A stretch of DNA of 64,000 nt from Prochlorococcus sp. AG-347-K17 (GCA_003281385.1 QCCE01000001.1:154657-218656); one strand, 5' to 3'. Counted from the stretch's first letter, positions 18,972-28,626 are shown. Translations and numbers: made by a program. Notes: a model not told the origin generated them from the sequence alone.

Positions 18972-20300
18972 ATGAAATATATAAAAAAAAATTATATAAC
19001 TTTAATTTCTCTAGTTAAAGATTTCTTGATAATTTTTATCATATACAATAATAATTTTTTTAATATTTACAGTAATAGCCCAAATCAATTAATAGTATTT
19101 TGTTTAATTACTTTTTGGCTTCTAAGCAATTATGTATTCGGATATTATAGTGATAGTAACAAAAGATTAAATATAATTTCCAAGATTTTTGGTTTACTTG
19201 TAGTTACAAGCGCTTCAAATTTGATTTATCTTTCTATAAATATACTTACAGAGGGTTATGAAATAAACTCGAAATCTCTAATATTTTTTATTAATTCAAC
19301 TTTACAAATATCTTTTTTTATTTTTATAACCGAGAGTATTAAGGGATATATCTGGGCAAAAACTAAAAATAAAAAAATATCATGGCTTGTAATGACAAAT
19401 AAAACTAATTTTTTATATTTAAAAAGTTTACTAAGTAATTCCAATGTAAATAATATTTCCTTAATTCATTTTGAAAAAAATGTAGAAGAAAGTAATTCTA
19501 ATAATTTTGATGGGATAATAATCGATAATAATTTCATTAAAAATGATGAAATATATAAAATAAATTTTAAGATTAAAAAAGAAATAAATTTCAAAACTCT
19601 TTTACATTGGTCAAATGAATATTTACAAATATGTCCTCCAGAGTTCTTAGCTGAAAATGATATTTTTTATTTTAAAAGCCTTAATTTTAGAAATTCAATG
19701 CAATTCAGACTTAAAAGGTTAGGCGATATATTTATAAGTTTTGCACTACTTATTTTATTGAGTCCATTAATGTTATTTATTAGCATTATTATTCTTTTTA
19801 TAGATGGCAATCCTATTTTTTATTCACAAACAAGAAATGGTTACAAACAAAAACACATCAAAATATTTAAGTTTAGATCAATGATTAAAGAGGCAGAAAA
19901 AAATGGTCCGCAGTGGTCGAAAGCAAATGATCCAAGAATAACAAAATTAGGAAAAATCATTAGAAAATATAGAATAGATGAACTTCCCCAACTGATTTCT
20001 GTTATTAAAGGAGATATGAGTTTGATAGGACCAAGACCCGAAAGGCCGCAGATAGATAATAAATTAAAAGAAAATATAGTAAATTATGAACTTAGAAATT
20101 ATATAAAACCTGGGATAAGTGGCTGGGCACAAGTAAACTATCACTATGGTGCAAGCCTTATAGACTCTAAAAATAAATTAAGTTATGATCTATATTACAT
20201 AAAAAACTTCTCTATATTACTTGATATTGTAATTCTTTTTAAGACCTTAAAAATTGTTTTTAACGGTAGGGGTTACAAACCAAAAAAGTCAAAAAAATAG
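18972..20300 (+). CDS. Polyprenyl glycosylphosphotransferase (WbaP/WcaJ family)
   Basis: Large polytopic initiating transferase of 442 residues that loads a hexose-1-phosphate onto undecaprenyl phosphate. The first half has four or five hydrophobic segments and a degenerate CoA-binding-like region. The C-terminal catalytic domain begins near residue 245 with FRLKRLGDIFISFALLI, then SQTRNGYK, KFRSM, YRIDELPQLISVIKGDMSLIGPRPERP and KPGISGWAQVNYHYG. These are the sugar transferase blocks, with the catalytic Asp-Glu present. It is the second and larger initiator in the window. It converges with a minus-strand transferase 2 bp away. Confidence 0.9.
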   Translation: MKYIKKNYITLISLVKDFLIIFIIYNNNFFNIYSNSPNQLIVFCLITFWLLSNYVFGYYSDSNKRLNIISKIFGLLVVTSASNLIYLSINILTEGYEINSKSLIFFINSTLQISFFIFITESIKGYIWAKTKNKKISWLVMTNKTNFLYLKSLLSNSNVNNISLIHFEKNVEESNSNNFDGIIIDNNFIKNDEIYKINFKIKKEINFKTLLHWSNEYLQICPPEFLAENDIFYFKSLNFRNSMQFRLKRLGDIFISFALLILLSPLMLFISIIILFIDGNPIFYSQTRNGYKQKHIKIFKFRSMIKEAEKNGPQWSKANDPRITKLGKIIRKYRIDELPQLISVIKGDMSLIGPRPERPQIDNKLKENIVNYELRNYIKPGISGWAQVNYHYGASLIDSKNKLSYDLYYIKNFSILLDIVILFKTLKIVFNGRGYKPKKSKK

Positions 20301-20302
20301 AA

Positions 20303-21358
20303 CTATTTTACAAAAATTACAGATTCAGAATTTAATTCCTTCAAAGCATTACTTATAGTTTTCATAGAAGGTGTTTTTATTAAATCACATAAACAATAAA
20401 TATTTTTTGTTAGATCTAGATTAATCATTGAAAATACTGCACTAGAGTGAAAGCAAATAACATCTGCATTTTGATATAAAATTAAAAGTTCTTGGAAAGC
20501 TAAATATCCTTTATAAATTGAAATTGATTTAGATATTTCTAATAAACCTTTGTACTTAGAAGATGTTTCTCTATAGTGGGTTTTTATAATTATTTTTTTT
20601 AATGGATTAGATTCTACATAAGATGTCAAAAATTTATACAATATATCAAATTCCTCATTCTGATATGTAGTATATCTTCTATCAGATAATGGTGAAGTGA
20701 CAACAAATGTATACTCATCATTCTTATACTGATTTTTAAGACAATTTAAATCTCTAATAAAACCACAAAAGATTTTATTTAGTTCTAATAAATTTAAATT
20801 ATAATGGGAAATATTTTTTATTTGATTAAATTTTTCTTTATTAAATACAAAAGATTTTATTTTTTTTGGTATTGAATAGGGAGAAGCATATTTTGAGAAA
20901 AACCTCATCAAAAAATAACTTTTAGATTTTTGATTATTTTTAAGATATCTAAGAAATGAAACATAAGACATTCCTTCATCTATATAAATAATTTCATTGT
21001 GCTTAATTCTCATTAAGCAAAATAAAATATATAAATTAGAAAAATTTGGCACGATTACAATGTCTGATTTATAGTGCCTGAAATTTAAAAAATTTATTAA
21101 GATACCCTTTATTTTTTCTGACATGTTTGAATTTGCTGCAGGGGATCTAAAAACAGATATGTTTAAATTAATATTTTTTCTTTTGAGTAATAAATCGTAA
21201 TTACCAGATCCTAAAGCTCTATTAATATTTTCTAATACTAAATCTGAAATATGAAGATTTATAATGAGATTTTTTTGAAAATTTTTAACCCGATCATGAA
21301 TTAATGCCAATGCAATAATTAAATGAATGTTTGAATATATGAAAACGTTAATTATCAT
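20303..21358 (-). CDS. Putative glycosyltransferase, GT-B (possibly sialyl/CMP-sugar type)
   Basis: Protein of 351 residues that I do not assign to a family with certainty. The C-terminal half contains FVVTSPLSDRRY, IIIKTHYRETS and ICFHSSAVFSM, an arrangement reminiscent of GT52 and polysialyltransferase-type enzymes with their K-x-H and SSA donor-site motifs. CMP-Kdo is made by genes just upstream on the same strand, so a CMP-sugar donor would make sense. Its ATG overlaps the upstream gene's TAA by one base. No signal peptide or membrane helix beyond a weak N-terminal hydrophobic stretch. Confidence 0.55.
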   Translation of the reverse strand: MIINVFIYSNIHLIIALALIHDRVKNFQKNLIINLHISDLVLENINRALGSGNYDLLLKRKNINLNISVFRSPAANSNMSEKIKGILINFLNFRHYKSDIVIVPNFSNLYILFCLMRIKHNEIIYIDEGMSYVSFLRYLKNNQKSKSYFLMRFFSKYASPYSIPKKIKSFVFNKEKFNQIKNISHYNLNLLELNKIFCGFIRDLNCLKNQYKNDEYTFVVTSPLSDRRYTTYQNEEFDILYKFLTSYVESNPLKKIIIKTHYRETSSKYKGLLEISKSISIYKGYLAFQELLILYQNADVICFHSSAVFSMINLDLTKNIYCLCDLIKTPSMKTISNALKELNSESVIFVK

Positions 21359-22236
21359 TACTTAAAAATTTTTCTAAATAATTTAAAAATGTTTCTTATT
21401 AAATTTTCAATAGTAATTAAAAAAAAGCAAACTTTCTTAAATAAGAAGAATCTATTAAACCTATTCATTTTTGAAAAATAGGTAAAGAATAATGTATTTT
21501 TTCTTATACCTTTTGCTGAATATATATACGGCTCAGGATATAATTTCCAATCAAAGAAGTTAGATTGAAAAAGTAAAACATTTGATATTTCATTAAAACC
21601 TATTTTAAAATAAGCATGAGAAATAGCCTTTTGATCTGCATACCAAATATGTAAATTATTTTGAATATCACTAATAGCAGAATTCAAAAAATCTCGACCC
21701 AAGTTATTATTTTTAATATATATAAATCCAGATTTTATTGGATAATAATGATTCAAACTACCATTCCTGTGTTCTGGATGTTTCCTTAGAGCGATTGAAT
21801 ATCTTGAAAAATAATCATACATTTTTTTTAAATCTTTAAGTACGATAGAATCAGCATCTAAATACAAGATACTTTTTGAATAAGGCATTAATATATTTAT
21901 AATATGAAATCTAATATTTGCAGATATTTCATTAATATATAAAGAGCTATTATCGTCAATAATTATCTCAAAATTATAAAACTTATATTTTCTTTTTAAG
22001 AGAGAAATATTTTTTTCCTTAAAACCTTTATTTTTAATTGTAAAAATAAAAATTTTTTTATAAGATAAATTATTTTTATAATAGGAATCAAGAAAATTAG
22101 ATACATATTTTAGATAATCATGAGTAGAAATCAAGACAATAAAATCTTTTTTCTTATTTAAAAGATTCAAATTATCAATTTTCAATTTAATTAAATTGAT
22201 GCTTTGATTAATGCTACTAAAATAAAAATCATTCAT
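21358..22236 (-). CDS. GT8-like glycosyltransferase
   Basis: Protein of 292 residues with the GT-A acidic triad in LYLDADSIVLKDL (about 124-136), then a segment ending YADQKAISHAY typical of GT8-like enzymes. The C-terminus is rich in Phe, Lys and Arg (FLFKKVCFFLITIENL and FKLFRKIFK), suggesting peripheral membrane attachment. It overlaps the upstream KpsC/S-like gene by 8 bp and the downstream gene by 1 bp, marking it as part of the Kdo operon. Donor and linkage are unknown. Confidence 0.68.
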   Translation of the reverse strand: MNDFYFSSINQSINLIKLKIDNLNLLNKKKDFIVLISTHDYLKYVSNFLDSYYKNNLSYKKIFIFTIKNKGFKEKNISLLKRKYKFYNFEIIIDDNSSLYINEISANIRFHIINILMPYSKSILYLDADSIVLKDLKKMYDYFSRYSIALRKHPEHRNGSLNHYYPIKSGFIYIKNNNLGRDFLNSAISDIQNNLHIWYADQKAISHAYFKIGFNEISNVLLFQSNFFDWKLYPEPYIYSAKGIRKNTLFFTYFSKMNRFNRFFLFKKVCFFLITIENLIRNIFKLFRKIFK

Positions 22237-23446
22237 AAATTTTTATCTTATCTGGGAAAAATAGTTTAGGATCATATTGCATAAATGATGCCTCACTAAA
22301 TTTAAGTAGACTGGGAAGATATTCATCAAAACATAACGATCTTTTATCAACCTCGGCAATAATATTATGGCTACTATTTAATGTAGAATTATTGTAGAAA
22401 AATTCAAAATTAATTTTATTTATTTCTAAAAAATAGTGAAAATTAGAATCATTCCAAAAAGATCTCCCAAAAGATATTACTGGAATTCCGCTACTAAAGG
22501 CAGTAAAACCCACAGTTGAATTAATACAAATAACAAGATCAGATTTATCTAATATATCATCAACATTTTTTTTATAATCAATAAATATATTATGACTATT
22601 TTCTATAATTTCCTTTATTTCTTTTTTTATCTTATTCTGTTTAGGATGGGGTCTTATAAAGAAATTATGATTCTTGAGGTTTTGACTTAGAGGAAATAAT
22701 ATATCTTTGAGGAAATGTTCACAATCAATAAATTGTGATCCACATAATATATTTGTATCTATATCAAATTGTAAGGGGCATAAAATATTTTTACTTTTAG
22801 GATTAACAAATTCATTAATAAAAGTTTTTAATTTTTTAATTTTATCAGGTTTAATTTTTAACAAAGAATTACTCTTCCGACCATACGCATTCACACCAAA
22901 TGGATGAATAAAAAGTGTTTTACTTTTTAAACCATTTTCCCAAAACATAAAGGGTAAATTATATTTATGACAAATTTTCGTCAATAAATAACCAAAAGTA
23001 TTAAGACCATTCAAAATTAAAATATTTTTTAAATAACCTTTTTTAATTAAAAAAATAATTGAAACTTGAAATATATTTTTAAGAAATAAATCAATAAAAT
23101 AATTATAAAAATGTTTAAATGAATAATTTCTTCTTTTTTTCAAAAGATTTGCATGAATATCATCCCAAGACTTCTGATTTTCTAAAATAGAATTACTGCC
23201 ATTTTTCAAATAAATAATGTCTTTTAATCTTGTTGATTTTAATAAAAATATAGCAGTTTGAATAATAGACATTGATATTATTCCTCTTTTTTTTAATAAC
23301 CTTGATATTTTTTCATTCCTCGAAATAAATAATGGCTTTAATTTATTTTTATGTAAATAGCGATTTAAATAATTTAATTTATCTAATATAGATAGAGATG
23401 AATCTATCCATATAATCGTATCAAAATCAATATCATTAATTTCCAT
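22229..23446 (-). CDS. Capsule polysaccharide transferase (KpsC/KpsS-like)
   Basis: Protein of 405 residues. The C-terminal half has FFIRPHPKQN and VICINSTVGFTAFSSGIPVISFGRSFW, both characteristic of the capsule-synthesis family that includes the Kdo transferases KpsC and KpsS. In that family the enzymes build a poly-Kdo linker on phosphatidylglycerol for ABC-exported capsules. kdsB lies 2 bp upstream in the same direction, supplying CMP-Kdo, so a Kdo-transferase role is likely but inferred. The N-terminal part is divergent. Confidence 0.72.
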   Translation of the reverse strand: MEINDIDFDTIIWIDSSLSILDKLNYLNRYLHKNKLKPLFISRNEKISRLLKKRGIISMSIIQTAIFLLKSTRLKDIIYLKNGSNSILENQKSWDDIHANLLKKRRNYSFKHFYNYFIDLFLKNIFQVSIIFLIKKGYLKNILILNGLNTFGYLLTKICHKYNLPFMFWENGLKSKTLFIHPFGVNAYGRKSNSLLKIKPDKIKKLKTFINEFVNPKSKNILCPLQFDIDTNILCGSQFIDCEHFLKDILFPLSQNLKNHNFFIRPHPKQNKIKKEIKEIIENSHNIFIDYKKNVDDILDKSDLVICINSTVGFTAFSSGIPVISFGRSFWNDSNFHYFLEINKINFEFFYNNSTLNSSHNIIAEVDKRSLCFDEYLPSLLKFSEASFMQYDPKLFFPDKIKIYE

Positions 23447-23448
23447 TA

Positions 23449-24258
23449 TTATCCCTCAATTGTTTTCGCTAAATTTATTGCATACTTTAATTGTTCTTTA
23501 GTATCAACTGACAAGGCAAAAGTTTTTACCTCATAAGTTCCAACTTTTAATCCAGAATCGATTAGCCTTAGTTGCTCTAATTTTTCTACTTTTTCAAGAT
23601 TTGAGGAAGGCAAATCACTCCATTTATTAAGTACATCTGCCTTGAAACCATATATTCCAACGTGTCCCCAATATGTATGATGTTCATGCCAATCAGATTT
23701 ATCTATATCTCTAACAAAAGGTATAGCGCTCCTAGAAAAATATATAGCCTCATTATTTTTTGAGATAAGTGTCTTTACAACAGAAGGATTATGTATATCA
23801 TCTTTATTTAATTTATAAATTGGAGTAATAACAGAAAAATTATTATTTTTTTTTAATTCTACATACATCCTTTTTAGAACGTTTGGGTCTAAAAAAGGCT
23901 GATCTCCTTGAACATTTATTATGGATGTATTAGCAAGAAAGTATGATTTTTTTTCCTTTATTTGTTTTTCATCAATATCCCACGCATACATCAGCAACTT
24001 ATCTAAAACACTTGAAATACGATCTGTCCCAGTAGTACATTTTTTTGATGTCATAACAATAATTGATCCCCATTTTTTTGCTTTATTTGCAATCTCATTA
24101 CTATCAGTGCATATAATAATTTTGGAATTTAAAGAGGCATTTTTACAACTTTCATAAGCCCTTTGAAGTAATGATTTTTTATTAATATTTGCAAGTAATT
24201 TTCCAGGTAATCTTTTTGATTCTAGTCTTGCAGGAATAACAATTAAAATTTTTTTCAT
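23449..24258 (-). CDS. kdsB: 3-deoxy-manno-octulosonate cytidylyltransferase
   Basis: Activates Kdo with CTP to CMP-Kdo in the cytoplasm. The 269-residue protein has IVIPARLESKRLPGKLL at residues 5-21, VMTSKKCTTGTDRI, INVQGDQPFLDPNVL with the metal-binding Asp, and YWGHVGIYGF. These match KdsB throughout. It lies in the run kdsD-kdsC-kdsA-GT-kdsB-KpsC/S-like. The C-terminus (FALSVDTKEQL) is the usual sugar-binding end. Confidence 0.93.
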   Translation of the reverse strand: MKKILIVIPARLESKRLPGKLLANINKKSLLQRAYESCKNASLNSKIIICTDSNEIANKAKKWGSIIVMTSKKCTTGTDRISSVLDKLLMYAWDIDEKQIKEKKSYFLANTSIINVQGDQPFLDPNVLKRMYVELKKNNNFSVITPIYKLNKDDIHNPSVVKTLISKNNEAIYFSRSAIPFVRDIDKSDWHEHHTYWGHVGIYGFKADVLNKWSDLPSSNLEKVEKLEQLRLIDSGLKVGTYEVKTFALSVDTKEQLKYAINLAKTIEG

Positions 24259-24268
24259 AAATTAAAAA

Positions 24269-24982
24269 TTAGTCCCAAAGCTTAATAGATTCCTCTCTTT
24301 TTCTAAACCAATCTTTTGAAAAAGGACATCCATCATTTCTGAGATCTTTAAACCATGGTCCTCCAAGTGTCCAATGAACTAAATTAGGCTTATTTAAGTA
24401 GATTAATTTATCCTTATTTTTATCAACCCCGATTAAATAGTTCCACTTTTCATTGTTAATTTCGCCAATTTCAGAATCACTATTAAGCCAATGAAAACGA
24501 TGCAATTCCAATCCAGGCGTTTCATTTACATATTTCACTGATAGTTTTTTACATTTTTTACAGTTAAATAAAATCATTGAACTCCAGTTTTTTCTAGGGT
24601 ATTTACTTTGTATTTCACCAAGGAATTTCGTATCTTCTTTTGGTATATGCGAATGTTTTGCACACAAAACTGAATAATCATCATTTTTTTGTTCCCATAA
24701 TTCACCTATATCTCCATATGCCAACATGTCGCAGTCTATGAAGATAGCCCAACCCTCATAATCCATTAAGTAAGGGACTAGAAATCTAGTAAATGAAAAA
24801 TCAGTAGATTGTTTTGGATCTCTATCCCTATAGTAGATTCCTTGATTTTGTAATTGGCTAGTTATCAATGGTGTTATGGAAATAGGAATTGAACTTTTGT
24901 TATAAAGGGAATCAATAAGAACATTTGCGGCAGCTCTCTCTCTATGATCGAATCCAATAAAAATATTAGCTGTTTTTTGCAT
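24269..24982 (-). CDS. Glycosyltransferase-like protein (GT8-related) in the kds operon
   Basis: Protein of about 237 residues starting MQKTANIFIGFDHRE. A longer in-frame start at 25021 would run into the kdsA stop, so I prefer the ATG at 24982. GT-A landmarks are FIGFDHRERAA, DFSFTRFLVPYL, the acidic motif FIDCDMLAYGD (about 81-91), MILFNCKK and LVHWTLGGPWF. It is placed between kdsA and kdsB, which points to addition of a sugar near Kdo or to a dedicated capsule step. The donor is not known. Confidence 0.7.
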   Translation of the reverse strand: MQKTANIFIGFDHRERAAANVLIDSLYNKSSIPISITPLITSQLQNQGIYYRDRDPKQSTDFSFTRFLVPYLMDYEGWAIFIDCDMLAYGDIGELWEQKNDDYSVLCAKHSHIPKEDTKFLGEIQSKYPRKNWSSMILFNCKKCKKLSVKYVNETPGLELHRFHWLNSDSEIGEINNEKWNYLIGVDKNKDKLIYLNKPNLVHWTLGGPWFKDLRNDGCPFSKDWFRKREESIKLWD

Positions 24983-24989
24983 TAATAAT

Positions 24990-25814
24990 CTAAGTACTTT
25001 TAGATGGTTTTTCAGGCACAACCATTCTAATTTGTATTAATTCCTCTAATAAATTTTCTAAACTAGACAGAGGGATCATGTTTGGTCCATCGCTTAATGC
25101 ATTATTAGGATCTGGATGAGTTTCAATAAAAAGACCATTTATACCTACTGCGATTGCAGCTCTTGCTAAAGGAGCTACAAATTCTCTTTGTCCTCCGCTT
25201 GAAGTACCTCTCCCTCCTGGATGTTGAACTGAATGTGTGGCATCAAAAATTACAGGGCATCCAAAGCTTTTTAATTGCTCTAAACCCCGGAAATCAACAA
25301 CCAAATTATTGTATCCAAAAGATGTTCCTCTTTCTGTAATCCACAAACGTTTTGATTCCCTATTTATTCCTGCTTGTTCAGCCTTTTTAACTACTTGTTC
25401 CATATCCCATGGTGCTAAAAACTGCCCCTTTTTGATATTTAAACATTTTCCAGTTTTACTTATACTTCTTGCAGCAGATACGATAAGGTCGGTTTGTCTG
25501 CATAGAAACGCTGGGATCTGAATTACATCAACCACTTCAGCCACTTGATCTACTTGGCTTAAGTCATGAATATCAGTTAGTATTTCTAAACCATATTTTA
25601 TTTTTACTTCTTCCAAAATTTGGAGACCTTTTTTTAATCCAAAACCTCTAAAAGATGTGTAAGAACTTCTATTTGCCTTATCAAAACTTGCTTTAAATAT
25701 ATATTTTATATTAAGACTTTTAGATATCTTCTTAACTTCTTCTGCAACTTCGAATAATAATTCTTTGCTTTCTATAACGCAAGGACCAGCTATCAAGGTC
25801 AGTTGATCATTCAT
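24990..25814 (-). CDS. kdsA: 3-deoxy-8-phosphooctulonate synthase
   Basis: Condenses arabinose 5-phosphate with phosphoenolpyruvate to Kdo 8-phosphate. The 274-residue barrel shows LIAGPCVIES at the start, SFDKANRSSYTSFRG, PAFLCRQTDLIV, KKGQFLAPWDM and FDATHSVQHPGG. Cys in AGPCVIES is present in most KdsA proteins whether or not they use a metal. GTERGTSFGYNNLVVDFR is also conserved. It sits 36 bp downstream of kdsC. Confidence 0.95.
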   Translation of the reverse strand: MNDQLTLIAGPCVIESKELLFEVAEEVKKISKSLNIKYIFKASFDKANRSSYTSFRGFGLKKGLQILEEVKIKYGLEILTDIHDLSQVDQVAEVVDVIQIPAFLCRQTDLIVSAARSISKTGKCLNIKKGQFLAPWDMEQVVKKAEQAGINRESKRLWITERGTSFGYNNLVVDFRGLEQLKSFGCPVIFDATHSVQHPGGRGTSSGGQREFVAPLARAAIAVGINGLFIETHPDPNNALSDGPNMIPLSSLENLLEELIQIRMVVPEKPSKST

Positions 25815-25849
25815 ATCTTACATAACCACTAATAGATATTCTATAAAAG

Positions 25850-26443
25850 CTATACATCATTTTTATCTACCCATCCAAAAGATTTATAAAAATCAATAAG
25901 TTTATTTACCTTCAATAAAATTTCTGCAACTTCTCGCGCTGCGCCAAAACCACCTTTTGTTTGCAGTACAATATCAGAATTATTTCTTATTTCTGTAATA
26001 GCATCGAGGGGAGAAATAAAGACTGAAACATATTTTTTAACTTTTAAATCATTTAAGTCGTCCCCAACAAATGCTGTATCAAAATTCCTAAATCCAAGTT
26101 CATTTTGCAAAGCTTTTATTTCCTTGACTTTATCTTTAGCGTTTATTACACATTTTGTTATCCCCAATTGTTCTGCTCTAATCTTTATCGAATTAGAATT
26201 ACTACCACTTAAAAAAATAATCTTTAAGCCTTCTTTTAATAGAATTTTCAAACCCAAACCATCTTTTACATTAAATTTTTTAGTTACCGTTCCATCATTT
26301 GCTATAAAAATACTTCCATCAGTAAGTACTCCATCTACATCAAATACTAGTAATTTTATTGCAGTTAATCTCTTAAGAAGATTTTTAAAAAAAAATTTTC
26401 TTAATAATTCATTATTGAATGCGAATCTATAAATTCTATTCAT
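25850..26443 (-). CDS. kdsC: Kdo 8-phosphate phosphatase (HAD, KdsC-type)
   Basis: HAD phosphatase of 197 residues that removes phosphate from Kdo 8-P. Motif I is LLVFDVDGVLTDGSIF (about 32-47), the tell-tale KdsC sequence; LSGSNSNS is motif II; VNAKDKVKEIKAL holds the lysine; FVGDDLNDLKV is motif IV. About 25 extra residues precede the core compared with short KdsC forms; they are basic and Phe-rich and may be a poorly conserved extension. The start overlaps the stop of kdsD by 4 bp. Confidence 0.9.
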   Translation of the reverse strand: MNRIYRFAFNNELLRKFFFKNLLKRLTAIKLLVFDVDGVLTDGSIFIANDGTVTKKFNVKDGLGLKILLKEGLKIIFLSGSNSNSIKIRAEQLGITKCVINAKDKVKEIKALQNELGFRNFDTAFVGDDLNDLKVKKYVSVFISPLDAITEIRNNSDIVLQTKGGFGAAREVAEILLKVNKLIDFYKSFGWVDKNDV

Positions 26444-27429
26444 TTCCCTAATCCTGCCTTTACCAGGTCATGTAATCTTAATAATCCAATTGTTTTGCCA
26501 CTTTCACCTATTACTGGCAAAATTGAAACAGGCTTTTTATCATTATTTTCCATAAGATTCAATGCATCTATTGCTAATTTATTAGAATTTATCGTGATAG
26601 GATTACTGGTCATAAGATCTTTTGCAGACAATTTATCCCAATCTTTAAACAATCTGCCCTGCAAAGCTCTTCTCAAATCACCATCTGTAATTAAGCCCAA
26701 AAAATCATTATTTTTTTTAGGATTTTTAACCAAACAACAACCTATTGAATCTTTTGTAATTGCCGAAATTATATCTGGCAATAAAGAATCTATTAATATT
26801 GGTTTTAAATCTCTTAAAGGCACCATTAGATCTGACACAGTTAAGAGTAAGGATTTACCAAGACTACCCCCTGGATGATTGAAAGCAAAATCATTTTGAG
26901 AGATACCTTTTCTATACATCCAAACAGCAGCGAGTGAATCTCCTATAGCCATTGCGACTGCCGTACTAGCTGTAGGAGCTAAATTCAAGGGACAAACTTC
27001 TCTATCAATAGAGGCCTCTAAAACCAGATCACTCTCTTTGGCTAAACTTGAAAATTTATTTCCCACCAAGGAGATAGTTTTGGTACCTCTTATTTTTAAA
27101 TGTGGAATAATTTCTAAAATTTCCTTAGTTTCGCCACTATAAGAAAGTAATAAACAGATATCGTTTTTATCTATTATTCCCAAATCCCCGTGCAGTGCAT
27201 CTAAAGGACTTAGGTAGAGAGACATGATTCCGATTGAGGAGAAAGTTGCAGCAATTTTCCTGGCTACAATACCACTTTTACCAACCCCTGATACAACTAA
27301 CTTCGATTTATTCTCAAAACAAACATTCAGTAGATCTAGAACTCCCTCTATTTCTTCTTTATTTAATTTATCTGCAGCTGCTCTTATTGCACCTGCCTCT
27401 TGAATAAGACAGTCAGAAACATTCATCAT
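26440..27429 (-). CDS. kdsD: Arabinose-5-phosphate isomerase
   Basis: Converts ribulose 5-phosphate to arabinose 5-phosphate, the first committed step to Kdo. SIS domain from about 30 to 190: VVSGVGKSGIVARKIAATFSS, LHGDLGI, LLSYSGETKEI and LNLAPTASTAVAMAIGDSLA. Two CBS domains follow (about 200-329) with LGLITDGDLRRALQ and VLPVIGESGKTIGLLRLHD. It is the first gene of a seven-gene minus-strand operon and is divergent from the epimerase at 27661, so bases 27430-27660 should carry its promoter. Confidence 0.94.
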   Translation of the reverse strand: MMNVSDCLIQEAGAIRAAADKLNKEEIEGVLDLLNVCFENKSKLVVSGVGKSGIVARKIAATFSSIGIMSLYLSPLDALHGDLGIIDKNDICLLLSYSGETKEILEIIPHLKIRGTKTISLVGNKFSSLAKESDLVLEASIDREVCPLNLAPTASTAVAMAIGDSLAAVWMYRKGISQNDFAFNHPGGSLGKSLLLTVSDLMVPLRDLKPILIDSLLPDIISAITKDSIGCCLVKNPKKNNDFLGLITDGDLRRALQGRLFKDWDKLSAKDLMTSNPITINSNKLAIDALNLMENNDKKPVSILPVIGESGKTIGLLRLHDLVKAGLGK

Positions 27430-27660
27430 AATCGAATTAAATTAAACAAATTAAAAATTTAATTAACCCTCTATAAAATAATATTAACATCTACCAAAAC
27501 TTATCTTTTCTAAATCATAAATATTACTTAGAAATTCAAAAGGATCATTTTATTTTGATCTAAAGCACAATTATTACCTTTTAAACGTTTAGATATATAT
27601 CAACATTTACGTTACAAATAAGAGAATAGATGATAATAAGCAAAAGATATTGTCATATAG
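27430..27660. promoter_or_regulatory. Divergent intergenic region upstream of kdsD and the epimerase gene
   Basis: A 231-bp gap between the Kdo operon (minus) and the epimerase/GT2 pair (plus). Its position means it should carry the promoters of both. No convincing repeat or operator is visible. Confidence 0.35.
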
Positions 27661-28626
27661 ATGTCAAAAATTATTGCTGGTGGTGGTGGATTTATTGGTT
27701 TAAATTTTATTAAACAAATTTTAAAAACTGAAAAAGATATTGTTATCTTAGATAATTTTTCAAATAGCAAATTAAGTACAATAGAATCTTTCCTAAATGA
27801 TGATAATGTTAAAGTTATAGAATGTGATTTATCAAATAATCTCGAAACTAAACTATCAATTAAGAAAGCAATAAATTTAACTTTTTCACCTCCTGAATTA
27901 TGGCATTTTGCAGCGAATTCAGATATACCATCGGGGGTTAATGATAGTTCAATAGATCTTAAAGATACTTTTTTAACTACTTTTAATCTTATTGAAATTT
28001 GCAAAATCGAAAATATTAAATCTTTTTATTTTGCATCTAGTTCGGCTGTTTATGGAGATCATGGTTTGAAGCCTTTAAATGAGGAGACTGGCCCAATGAT
28101 GCCAATTTCTAATTATGGAGCAATGAAATTAGCCTCTGAAGCAATATGTTTCGCGGCAAAAGAAAGTCATTTTGATGATCTGAGAATATTCCGATTTCCT
28201 AATGTTGTTGGAGCGCCTGCTACACATGGGGTGGTTCTTGATTTTATAAGGAAATTAAAAAATAATCCGAAGAAACTAAAAGTTCTTGGGAATGGCTTAC
28301 AAGAAAAGTCTTATCTCCATGTAAATGACTTAGTGAGGGGAATGATACATTTATCACATAAAGATTTTAAAAAAGTTAAAAACCCAATATTTAATTTAGG
28401 ACCTTCTGATTCAGTTTCAGTAAAATGGATTGCAGAGGAAACTATAAAAATATTTTCTCCGGATTCAGAAATCTGCTATGAATTAAAAGATAGAGGCTGG
28501 GTTGGAGATATCCCTAAATTTATTTACAATACTGAAAAGGTGCTTAAAACAGGTTGGGAACCTTTATTAAATTCAAAAGAGGCTATAAAATTAGCAATAA
28601 AAGAAATTATTTCACAAGAGACCTAA
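27661..28626 (+). CDS. NAD-dependent nucleotide-sugar epimerase/dehydratase
   Basis: Extended SDR protein of 321 residues. The glycine motif IIAGGGGFIGLNFI is near residue 4, WHFAANSDIP is the substrate loop, SSSAVYGD and SNYGAMKLASE hold the catalytic Ser, Tyr and Lys, and KSYLHVNDLV plus DRGWVGDIP lie toward the C-terminus. It resembles UDP-sugar 4-epimerases more than 4,6-dehydratases, but the substrate is not determined by these motifs. It is followed by a GT2 gene after 8 bp, suggesting that donor synthesis and transfer are encoded together. Confidence 0.82.
   Translation: MSKIIAGGGGFIGLNFIKQILKTEKDIVILDNFSNSKLSTIESFLNDDNVKVIECDLSNNLETKLSIKKAINLTFSPPELWHFAANSDIPSGVNDSSIDLKDTFLTTFNLIEICKIENIKSFYFASSSAVYGDHGLKPLNEETGPMMPISNYGAMKLASEAICFAAKESHFDDLRIFRFPNVVGAPATHGVVLDFIRKLKNNPKKLKVLGNGLQEKSYLHVNDLVRGMIHLSHKDFKKVKNPIFNLGPSDSVSVKWIAEETIKIFSPDSEICYELKDRGWVGDIPKFIYNTEKVLKTGWEPLLNSKEAIKLAIKEIISQET

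Noticed and set aside
26495..26878. 127-codon antisense frame opposite kdsD
   Set aside because: Lies fully within a conserved SIS/CBS gene and reads as low-complexity shadow sequence.
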